Source of the DNA: Pycnopodia helianthoides
Taxonomy: Eukaryota > Echinodermata > Asteroidea > Forcipulatida > Asteriidae
Reading direction: 5' to 3'
DNA length: 64,000 nt
Assembly (NCBI GenBank): GCA_032158295.1
Contig: CM063254.1
Location: 7,544,614 to 7,608,613 of the forward strand
A program made the position numbers and the translations under genes. Of this stretch, positions 12,701-24,700 are shown piece by piece. The notes under the pieces are model-generated. The model did not search any database. It was given only the letters and a program-made list of their open reading frames with translations, and was not told where the DNA came from. Each line of letters opens with the position of its first letter. Positions within the stretch are counted from its first letter, which is position 1.

Positions 12701-15700
12701 ATTTCATATTATGCGTTGTTTTTGTGGCCCCTACACTTACACTTACACTTACACTTACACTTACACTTACACTTACACTTACACTTATACAGTGTCGTCT
12801 TTTGTGTTTATTTTGTTTACTTTGTATTTCGTAGTTTTCATACATTTTTGTTTAGTTGTTGTTTTTCATACCGTGTTTGTTCATTGTGTATTGTTTTGGT
12901 CGAATAAATAATAATTTCAAATGGATAATATCTGAAGGTCTGGTCATAACAAGGGCCAAGTCTTCCATCTTTTCATCTTTGTGATGTCAAGTTTGCCTCT
13001 TTCAAGAAAATCTGAAGGCCCAGGAAGATCAGTGAAAAATCATGAAAAAAACATGTCAAAATCACAGGCCTGATGACACTGGGACCTGCAGCCAATTTCA
13101 CGAAGCGCTAGGATTAATCCTATCTCGAGTTAGGACGAGTAACTCGTCCTAACTTAGGACGGGTTCAATGCGTCCTAACACCTATGGATACGAAACTTAA
13201 CTCGTCCTAAGTCCTAAGATTAATCCTAAGTTAGGAAGAGTTTGGTGAAATCGACGGCAGGTCATGCATAACAAATAATTACCTCAACAGCTAGATCCTG
13301 AAGAACGTTCAGATACCCTTGAATTTCTTCCAGAGCCTCGTTCACATCAGTAGCATTCTCTCTCAGCTTGGTTGCTTCTTCCACGATGGTGTTCATGCAA
13401 GCCACGCGAGTGTCATAGCGACGCTGGTCCAGGATGTTGGTCTTGTCTTTGGTGGCGTCAAGAGCGGGAATGGGAGTCCTAGTACACAACAAAGGTTAAA
13501 ATCATTTAAAGGAACATTACAGAATTGGTTTTTGCTAACAAAACAGTTGCTGGCAGTGTAAACACTTTATGTAATCCACTATATACATAAACTGACAAAC
13601 CTGTAGAAGTTTGAGATCGATCGGCCATCTGAGTCACAAGAAAATAGTGAAAAACCGATTACACATTTGCATGAAATCATATAGGTTCAACAAATGAATA
13701 AAACGCTCACTTAGCGATAAACTCCAATCGGAAAATTAGTTTATTCATTCCTCATCAAATATGACATTTCAGACAGAAATATTTCAGGGGATGTTTTCTA
13801 CTATCATCATCATTAGACCGTGTAAGTTTTGTGTAAATCTGTGATCAAAAAGTATATTTGACAAGTTTTTTTCTTACCAATTCTGTAATGTTCCTTTAAA
13901 GGCACTGGACACTATTGGTATTACTCAAAATAATAGTTAGCATAAAAACCTACCTAGTAACAAGCAATGGAGAGCTGTTGATAGCATAAAACATTGTGAG
14001 AAACGGCTCCCTCTGAAGTAATGTAGTTTTTGAGAAAGAGGTAATTTCTCACTCAAATGATAAAAGACTTCAGCTGAAGCCTTTTATTATGCATCTGAAA
14101 TCACACAAGTTTGTGCAACGAGGGTGTTTTTTCTTTCATTATTTTCTTGCAACTGCGACGACCAATTGAGTCAAACTTTTCACAGATTTGTTAATTTATG
14201 CATATGATGGGATACACCAAGTGAGAATACTGGTCTTTGACAATTACCAAAGGTGTCCAGTGCCTTTAAATCTACTATTGAAAGTCATAGCATCCCAGCA
14301 ATAAACCAACCCATTACACAGAACTTTGAAAGCACCAAGTTTACAGTGCATACCACTTATAAGGTAAAGCAAAACATAGTTAGGTGTTTGGGCAACACCA
14401 ATGTTTCGGCTGAACCAAAGTTTTTTTTCTTCAAAAATTCATATCTTGAGAACCACATTTATATCATTTTAATCTTTGCATTTTTTTGTGAATGTTGGAC
14501 GTATGAAAGATTTGTATAACTGTTAGTCACATGATTTGACCTGGCTTCCTGTCCAACTAGAAGTTACAGAAATATATCCATATTAAGAAGCTCTTTTTTG
14601 AATTGTAAGTATAAGTCTTGTATACAAACTATCAGTTCAGTTTGTGACCATTTACATGAAAATTGTCATAGATGTTCAATTAATACACGTTCTAGAGCTT
14701 CAGTGCAGTCTTAAGGCTTTTGCATTAGGCGCTTTACAAATGTCTTTATTATTATTATTATTAAGTAGAGAGTGTTAGATATAAATGTATTAGATTTACA
14801 CTTTACTTTCTTTGAAATTTCAAAAGCTATCAACAATCTTTTCATCAATTCATTGAAATAGTTGACACAACACTGACACCAATGATACCCGAACACCTAG
14901 TGTTTGTTTCTACAAACACTAAATTCTAGTTTTCTTTATATCCGATGCACGAGCTTGTGCGAAGCACTAACCTGCAGTCAGCCACCAACTGGTCTATCAT
15001 ACCGATGAGCTGGGCAGCTATCTCGGCTGGTGGGGCTCCTGCCTTGATACTGGTCTTCACTTTGTTCAGGCTCGCCGTCTGTAAGAAAACCATGACAATT
15101 TATTCCAAATAATATAATCTGTATTTATTTTACTGGTCTTCTCCTTGTTCAGGCTCACTGTCTGTAAGAAAACCATGACAATTCATTCCAAATAATATAA
15201 TCTGTAAGAAGTAACTATAACTGTAAATAGTAGTAAACTTGCGGGTACAACCATGTGTAAAATCTCTTTTGTGAGAGTGTTGGCTCTAAAAAGAGCCGGT
15301 TTGGTCTCGACGTTTCAAACAGTATACTCTGCTCGGCTTCAAACACCACTTAATATAATCTGTATTTATTTACTGGTCTTGTCTTTGTTCAGGCTCACTG
15401 TCTGTAAGAAAACCATGACAATTCTTTCTAAATAATATAATATGTATGTATTTGCAACAGCCAAAGTCACAGCCAAAGTCACAGCCGAAGCCATCCATTC
15501 AAACATGGCCATATAGATAGTTCCCAGTAGACGCCATCTTTACGGGCAAAGTGCATTTTGGCTTGCAGGTGCGTCAAGCGCTCAACTTATTAACGCAGCC
15601 GCGTTGTTCACTAACCAATCCTGCAGTGAGTTTCGTGAAGTGCGCGCGCGTGTTGCACGCCGTTCTCACACGAAACGCACGACTGTTTGTTCCAAACTGC

Positions 15701-18700
15701 CCGTAAAGATGGTCGATTTACGTCATACTGTAACCTATCTATACTTACCAGACGTTCCACTTTGCGGAGTATGATGTTGAGTGTGTCCAGCCTGAAGCTG
15801 ATATCCTCCCAGTCAGAGTTGATGACCACCAGGGGTTTGTTCTCCACCCACGGTAGGAAGTAGTATTGGCAACCGTCGTACACCGCATTGGTCGGCTGGG
15901 TGGTGGAAGCCTGCGGGGCGCAGTTCTCGTCCAGCTTGTTGCCATAGTTACCGATGCTGACCTCAAACTCCACGGGGTCGTCGCTCTCGCTGACCATGGT
16001 GGCGTCGACGAAGCTGGCGTACAGACGGTACTTGCGGCGGCGAAGATACTTCTGTACACGTAGGACATCCTGGTGTGGTATTTCTAGGGTCGGCTCTTCG
16101 GGATGCTCACCTAGTTTAGTCTCGATGCTGACCAAGACACGTCCACGGTAGGCAACTCCTTCACCCTGAATAAGCATAAAAAATAGAGCCATCATTAGTA
16201 TTCGTATTTACACATAAAAGAACTTCACACTTATCCCCAGCTCCAGACACTCTGATCTGTAAGACCTGATACATCACAGAGGCAATGGAGGCGGTTGTCT
16301 ACATGCCCCTGGTCATTGCCTTTGTGCCCCTTGCACGCCTGATACATCACAGAGGCAATGGAGGCAGTTGCCTCCATGCCCTCTAGTCATTGCCTTTGTG
16401 CCCCTTTCAATGTTCCAGTTTCCCTCATACAGTTGCCCATCACTGAAGAAAAACATGTACTGTCTTGCCCCTTCAAGAATGAAGTATTAAGTTCCCTGGG
16501 TGCTGCTCCATTGTAGTCTTCTATCCTCCATGTATGACAAGCTTTCTGCTTGTTCTCATCCATACACTCTTGCTTTGCTGAGATGTAGAACAAAAAGCCA
16601 TTCCAACAGCTTTATTCCACGTACTGCATCTAATTGGAACTCCTTGCCTGGTGCATGTTTCCCTCCATCCTACAATCTAGACTGTTTTATGAGGAATATC
16701 AGTTCCTACATTCAGCTCCCCAGAGTTATTTTCATCTTAAATGTTTTCTTCCTGTAGCCTCTTACCAAGAGTGGCTTTTAGCCTTGCTTGGGGAGAACTT
16801 GCTTGAAAGTAAAAATATTTTTTTAAATGTACTAAAAAATTAAGCATTCCTTTGTGTTTACCTTGCCCATATTCAGATCCTCATACTGGTCTGGAAGCTC
16901 GGAGAACTCACGGGTCGATCCGTAAAAGTTGACAAAACACGGACCAAATGTTGGCAGGAAACCTGTTAAACAACAAAATAAATATATCACATTACATTGT
17001 TATACCTCTGTCTTGAATGCTGTATTTTCATTGGCGCAGAACGAGCGGGCAACAAATATCCATGTACCACTCTCCTCTCTCGCGCTCGCGCGTCGTACAA
17101 CTTTCTGTGTAGCAAGGGATCAAGATTATCATCGTTTTGATGAAATTGGGGTCCTTCAGCTGAGGAAAATATTACTAAGAATTCAAGACAGAGGTATAAC
17201 AAAACAATTGTTGCCTGATGTGACTTGGTCCATGGGTTTTGTACACCCTCGAAGGCAAATGCCCCCCTAGGCTTCCCCCTCGGGTGTACAAAACACCATG
17301 GACAATGTCACCGCAGCCAACAACTGTATAATGGTGCACATTGTATGAACCTATGAGAAACAAAAATGTTAGACACAAATGGATTAGTCAACGTGGTCTG
17401 TCTTGAATTTTAGGAGAAAGGGGTGAAACAAGAAATGGAGGTGGTAGCACTTTCAGAATGACCAAGTACAAAAAAACTACACGAGCTTTTGAAGCAACAA
17501 CCACTTCATCAGATGCAAGTAGTTGCTGCTATGAAGGCTCATGCAGGTTTTTGAACTTCGTTAGTCTTAAAGGGGCACATTGCCTTCAAATCTTTCAAGA
17601 TGTTGCTGTTTGGAATTGCTCTCTGTCCTTTTTAGGAGTTGTTCATGCACTAAAGTGAGTACTGATTAAGTACCATAAATTTGCCTCTGGATATACAACC
17701 AGCCGAACATACGGTCCACAATTTTGTGGAGTAAAACATTTGGTTTCAACAAAATAACGGACAGTGTTCTGTCATGAAATTACACAAAACTCACACAATT
17801 TCAAGGGATAATTTTGGGAATCATTATATTCTATTTCATTAAAAACTGTTTTTTTATAGCCCAAAGCGCCCAATCAGGAGGCAATGTACCCCTTTAAAGT
17901 GCACCCACTATCACTTTCCTTGCTTTATCTATCAGACTAACTTGGTACATTGAAATTACGGCATGTACACCTATTGATCACCCCTGGAGTTATATAAAGT
18001 CCAATGTGCTTTTGGGAACAGTATCCTCAGTGGTAGAGAAGTACATCAAAAGAGCAGGACTTATTTATATCGGAAGAAAACAACACCTAAATTATGTCAC
18101 CAAGGAGATCTATACAAAAAGGCTGAATTCGGATAAAAGTCCGACATTTCTCATCCCTGCCAAATGCAAAATGTACCCGGTGAGATTTACCAACATAAAT
18201 AAGGGAATAAAAGGGTTAAGACCAAGTCACTACTCTTTTATTCCCATTCATAAATGCCCCTTTTGTTAAAAAGCGTAATATTGTTGGAAAAATCTCAACT
18301 TTTCTGTTAACTTTCATTTCCTGTCACGTCCTCGAGCCCTGTTTCGCGAAGGATATACATGCCACGCTCAACAGTTGTGCGTACGCGCGCGTCATAACAC
18401 TAACATGTTTTTAGATTGAATACCAATATGTGTTGATTGCGTTTCGCGTAAATTAGCGCCTGCGTGTAACCTTGCGCGCCACAGGTGTGTTTAAACACTT
18501 CTAGCCGTGCATTATCATCTGTTTAAACACCTCCACGTGACACGCTCTCCACCAATCAGAATGGATAAACTCTCCAAGGTATTTATGAATAAAGCTTCTC
18601 AGTTACTTAAAATTCAAATAAGCACAAACTCCTATAAACAATGGACGTGGTAAAATATCTCACCTCTTTGGGCTATAAAGCAGTGATTTCAGACAAAAAG

Positions 18701-21700
18701 AAAAAGAGACAATTCAGGTTATTAACATGGTTAAAAATCAAAATATTCTCCATGACCCCCTTGACATGTTTGTCAAATGAGTCAACGGCTTACTGACACT
18801 TGACCTTTATCTATCCACACAACAAAACCTCAGAGGAAGTCCAAGCTAGAGTCTTGTCTTCCACTAAATCTGTCGATTTCGTCTGGTTATTGCTGGACAA
18901 AAAAAATTCCCGTAGGCGTTCAGGAAATGTCAAAGTTGAAGCTAAAAAGAGCAGAAAGTTGAATCGGTTCAAAAACTCCACCCATAAATACCACAGCTTG
19001 TAATTCTAGAAAATCTTTCACTACACCACAGGAACCAATTTTATAGAGCTCCTCAAGCAAAACAAAATATTGCTGAAACAATTTCTGCTAAGCAGCAATG
19101 AGCAGGAAACCAGTCACAGTTGGTACATCTGGTATGGTAATTTGGCTGGCAACCTTTTCCTGGTAAGCAGAATTTTGTTGTGCTTAGCTACTTTTTGTGC
19201 TTTATGAAGAAATTGGGCCCAAATTTTGTAACTCGGAGATTTTTCATGAGACTATCTGATTTCTTTCTCTTCTATTATTATTTGCTAAACTTTGAGGAGC
19301 AGCTTTGGACATGTGAAGCTTCAGCATGCTTTCTAGTAAATCTTCAAAAGTATGCGTTTGGGAAAAAAACAACACTAGACTGCAGGACGTGTTTGGTTGT
19401 GGGGTTCCTGGCCCTATGTTTTGAAAATTACCAGACTATGGCCAGTGGGTCCAGTCTGTATTTTGAGCCTTGGTTGCACTTTTTTTTAATGTTCATATTT
19501 TGTTTCTGACCAAACAACCAGATCCAATCACCATTATTCAGAATACACCTGAAAGTTTACACTGTGACATAACATGTTTGGAATCTGGAAAATCCGCGGG
19601 AAAGCCAAAGGAACAGTTTCCTTGCCCAGACGCAATAAAGATCACAGGGGAAGGGTTTAATGGCAAACCGCATTACCAGCAAAGTGTACATGGACCAGGG
19701 GTAAAAAACATCCGGATTGAGGAAGCAGCACTTAAACAGTAGCCAGAACCATTCACAAAAAGGGGACCACAAAAGGTACTTGTAGCCTAATAAGAATGAC
19801 AAACGCAAGAGGGGAAGGGAAGGGAAGCGTGGGGGAGGGGGGGTGGGGTTGGCGGCTGCACTGACTCAGTCTTCGGCCATTACACTGAAGAACATCTCAC
19901 AAGTCCTGTTAAAAGTTCCTTCAGGACTACCAATTAACTTGAGCATAAGGGAAAAAATGCTTCCTGTCCAGAGGGCTGGGGAGGGGGGGGGGGGAGGAGG
20001 GGGAGTATAAATATGAGTGTACATGGACAGGGCAAACATGGGTTTGAGTAATAAGCAGTCAGAAGACAGGACCATTCACACAAGGGAAACGCAAAATACC
20101 TCGAGCCAAACTAGAAAATCCAGCAGGTGCGGGACCTCTTTGTCAATATTTTTGGTTGAAGATTCTTTTAAGACGTTTAATACTTGCTCTACCCTTTCTT
20201 AACTTCTTAAATACTTTGCCCATTATACAAATTACCACCACAGACAACAGCAGCAAAAAAAGCCTCGCACGGCTAGTGAAAAGTTTAAGGAGATGCGGCC
20301 AGAAATTTGTGTGTCCGTCATGCCTTGTGCGTAATGTGTAGTGTGCAATGCAATAAAAACACACACCGAGCAATGCACATGGTTTTTATGAATAACACAG
20401 TACGTAATACGGATACATGGAATTACGTGCGTTGCTTGGCGTGTATTTTCATGTTTACGCAGTAAGCACTACGCATTACGCATGAGGGACACATGGATTT
20501 CCGGCCTTAAACCACCTGACACCTTAAGGAATCACCGAGGAGAAGAATACCTGGTGTGGTGCGTTCTTCTTCTAATACTTCCTCCACTGAGAGTCATCAT
20601 TTATATCGGCATGTAACGATACCACAATCATACATGAAAACACTGGGTCTATAAGAAGCATTGACCCAATACACATGGCGCCATCGCCACAGTGAGTCAT
20701 GGTTGTGCCTCGGGAGTTGGGTTCCCTGCGTGTTACTGTGCAGTGCGTGCGTTCACACGCTCACAATTATCTCTACATGCAATTTTGACTCCCAAAATGG
20801 CAGCTGCTGAGGGGTGCCATGGGTTTAATGTGAGGCTTGACCTTGATTTCACTAAGCACTTTAGCTCCATCTTTATGATGAGCTAATGAATGAATTCATC
20901 TTAAATTGCAAAGCAACATCTGGGCCCAATTTCATAGAGCTGCTTAGGCAGAAAATAATGCTTAACAAGTTTCTGCTCAGCAAAAAGTAGCAGGAAACCA
21001 GTCAAAAATGATAAATATGAAATGGCATTTTGACTGGTAACCCATTTCTGGTAAGCACAATTATTTTTGGCTTAGCTGATTTTTGTGATTAAGCAGCTCT
21101 ATGAAATTGGGCCCAGATGTCAGGATACATTGCTACGGTGTTAATGACAACTCATCTCAGATAAATCTTGTCTCTTTGTGAAACCAAACCCTGAGATATT
21201 CAGACATGATATTTGACCCTTGGGGGGAAAAAAAGTAGGACAATGTAGTACAAAGGCTGGCCTACATGTACAAATGGTGTAGGCCTTTATATACTTTTCA
21301 TGCTATTTAACCATTTTACTGACCTATCTGAGGGCAAAACAAAAATCATAAATCAGACTAAAGTAGGAAGAAAATTCTGTGGTAAGCAGAGCCGTGAAAA
21401 TGGACTATGAATTGAAAAAAACAAGACCAAATCTGAAACAAGTCTACAAACATCTGAAAACATATACCTAGTACTTTGAAATAAAACTGGAATATGAAAG
21501 CAAGCCGTAGTTGCCCTCATAACCTGGTACATTTTTACACTAAAATTAAGCTTGATGTAAAAAATATATTTAAAAATTCAGATTTGTTACAAATCTTACA
21601 AAACTTGAGGAAACAATATAAATATCAAGACAAAACTTCTATATTACTTGATCAACTTCATTAAAACCCTAACCCCTAGCTCTTTGGTTAGACGCAATCC

Positions 21701-24700
21701 AAATTCCATCAAACTACAACAGGCAACACCTACACCTCTAGATCTCAGACAAGACTGGAATGTGTGGGTGTACACAGTGGTGCAGTACCCGTATCCAATC
21801 CAGCAAAACCATGGGGTTGGATTTTGGAGGACTTCGGATGGTAAGGGTTTTAACCTTCAAACAGGAAATCTTACCTTCTTCTCCTGGGGATGAAATTGCT
21901 GCGATATCGAGGAAGGTTGTTCCGACATAGTCATCAGCGGAAACTCGATCCCTATAAACAACAATAATAATAATTAGTTCTTATACAGTGCATTTTACAC
22001 TTAAGTATCGATGCAGTTTTTACATCAGTGCCCTGGGGTCGATTTCACAAAACTCCTCCTAACTTAGGACTAGTCCTAGGCAATGCTAAGAGATGGGACT
22101 AGTCCTAAGTTAGGACCAGTACTTAGGACTAGTCCTATCTCTTAGCATTGCCTAGGACTAGTCCTAAGTTAGGACCAGTACTTAGGACTAGTCCTATCTC
22201 TTAGCATTGCCTAGGACTAGTCCTAAGTTAGGAGGAGTTTTGTGAAATCGACCCCTGGTCATTCAGTGCCCTCGCAGGTACCCATTTATACCCTTGGGTG
22301 AAGAGAAGCAATTATAAAGTAAAGCATCTAACTAAAGGAAACAAGTATCATGACCAGGATTCGAACCCACATCCCAATGACTTAACCACCACGACTCGAG
22401 CCTGGTGCACTAGACCGCTCAACTTTGAAATTCTACAACAATGGATAATTTCAGACTGCTCACATCAAAGTCAAGCAAGCAATTTTGTTTTGCATACATG
22501 TGACTTCCACGCTCTTTACATATCAATACAATTTTTGTTCTAATCTTTCTAATAATTGGTTTGGGGTTGAACAAAGAAAACTTGACAAGAGCGGGATTTG
22601 AACCAACGACCTCCGGTATAACGTACCTTTCTAATAATTACTACTTAATTTATTTTCAAATAAAAGTTTCTCTGGGAGAGCAAAATTCCTGATTAAAATT
22701 TGTATTGAAAACTTAATTTGTAGAAGTACCGACAGGTAAGACCAACTTACCAATCTCTCATTTGAAACTTCACACGCTCACACATTGACGGGAACTGTGT
22801 AACAAACAAACAACAAATTTCATTTATGTATTATCTAATTATGAATAAATATGCCTTTTTGAATATAATTGATTTTGCTTTTCCCTGTGCTGTTTTTTGG
22901 TTTGCCTACAAGGTCAAAAATTGTATACCGAAACAAACTTGCGTGCATAGTACAGCAGAGAAATGTACATCGGCACAATTGTATTTTATAAGCATTCAAG
23001 ACGAATGGACATCTTGTGTGTACGTTGACAATAAATTCTTATCATTGCATTATTCATTTGGCCCAATTGTATACATAAAGATGTTAAGCAGAAAATGGTG
23101 CTTAGAAAAATGTTCTGCTAAGCAAAAAAGCAGGGAACCAGTCAAAAACAATATACATTACGTGGTATTTTGGCTGGTAAACTTCTTCCTGCTAAGTAAG
23201 ATTTTTCTTTGCTAAGCAATTTTTGGTGCTTACTAACAGCTGTTTGAAATTGGGCCTTGGATGCATTTACTTTGCTTGCAGTAAGCAGTGGAAATGAAGT
23301 AGAAATTCTTCTAATAGGCACTCTGTAAGCAAAAGAAATGTACTTAAAAGTTTGAAGAAATTGGCCCCAGGCAACTTCAAGTTAATGTTGAACCTTTGCT
23401 TCCCCCATCCCCCTAGTGTCTTTGGCTAGAGACTCTCCCCTACCCTCGAGACTACTCCATCTGTGGAAACTCAACACCTAAAATCCCAAATCCTACAAAG
23501 TCAGATAACTTCCTGAATAGGATTTTGGAGGATTCGGGACCGTTAAGATTAGGTCAAATGGAACATTGCCTTACCCTGATTGGTACTTTGAGCTCCAGGT
23601 TCCATTCTGGATGGTCATTGGTGTACTTCACATCAGTCTTCACCTGAGGACACATCAACACATGGATACATCAGCACATGACACATGAATGCACCAACAT
23701 ACCAATGCACCAACACATCAACAAATCACCGGATTCACACATCAGCTCATTAGTGCATCAGTGAATCAACACATCATTGCATCAACGCATCAACGCATCA
23801 ACGTATCAATGCATCAACGCATCAACGCATCAACACATCAACACATCAACACATCAACACCTTGGTAGTCAGAAAACAAACTTCCCACGCTCTACTCCCT
23901 TTCCAGACAGTTGATCTGTCATGAACTTATAACCTGAAATGCATCGCCTATCAATGAAATTCAAACCAACCAAAAGAATTTTGCTCTATTTGTCCGACGA
24001 CTTCTCTGAACATTTCCACTTCCCTTAAGACAGTAAGATACCGTTATAAAACTGTTCTCCAGTGGAACCAAAGTGTTCATTTTGAATGCAGTAGTGTTGG
24101 TTGTTGCCAGTCAAGTTGCCAAGTGTTGGTTCTTCTCAGAACCAACACTTCACTCAAAAGAGTGTTATTGCTGGCTTGTACCCTCAGGTTTACTACTACA
24201 GTTTCTCTTGCCAGTCAAAATTACCACATGAGACAAGGCTCTTAAAATGTAAACATACACAACTCTTGAAACACAAAACCACCAAGTTGAAAACAAACAA
24301 TACACTGATCAACTGATTCCTCATTGCAAGGAATAACTTCACCTTCAAAAATAGAATGGAATGAACTACAATTTTTTGTAAACTGTTCTAACCTTCTTGC
24401 CAGCAAAGGAGGCAACCAGGTACGGATCCACCAGCTCTTTCTTCTCCTGCCCCGATCCGAGGATATTCTTGATCCCCTCGAAGAAGCCAGCATCCACTGA
24501 AGAAAACAAACACATCAATACACAACAAAGTTAGAAATACGTCTTTGCTCGCAGCAATTTGCATTGGTAGGGTAAGAAACTTCTGCATGGTTGGATAAAA
24601 ATATAGGAGCGGAGGTAAAATCGTGTAAATATCACTCTAATTTGGGGTTGATAAAAGACATAGCAATGTGCCGATACTCTACCAATAATGAGCTATCTAC

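Larger units (their letters stand above)
16963..21874 (-). other. Ferlin intron 15 (4.9 kb)
   Basis: Contains the 16999-17200 MITE, a hairpin, an H1 MITE and two family A MITEs. 17900-19030 and 19220-20920 contain no recognised gene; purine/G-rich tracts lie at 19808-19855 and 19979-20005. TTTTGACTCCCAAAATGGCA at 20785 is one of three copies of an 18-bp motif. Confidence 0.6.

Noticed and set aside
12640..12911. Three overlapping frames with LTLTLT, HLHLHL and YTYTYT runs
   Set aside because: All three come from one (ACTTAC)n microsatellite, whose six-base unit keeps every frame open.
15745..16151. Several frames overlapping ferlin exon 17 on both strands
   Set aside because: Shadows of the long, GC-richer exon 17. 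Only the frame beginning [10 protein letters not shown] matches a known family and joins neighbouring exons in phase.
18006..18269. 87-residue plus-strand frame in intron 15
   Set aside because: No family signature, AT-rich composition like surrounding intron, and antisense to the ferlin gene without splice support.
23760..23865. Regular short repeats resembling a CRISPR array
   Set aside because: The unit is 8 bp with no spacers, in a eukaryotic intron; it is a simple microsatellite.
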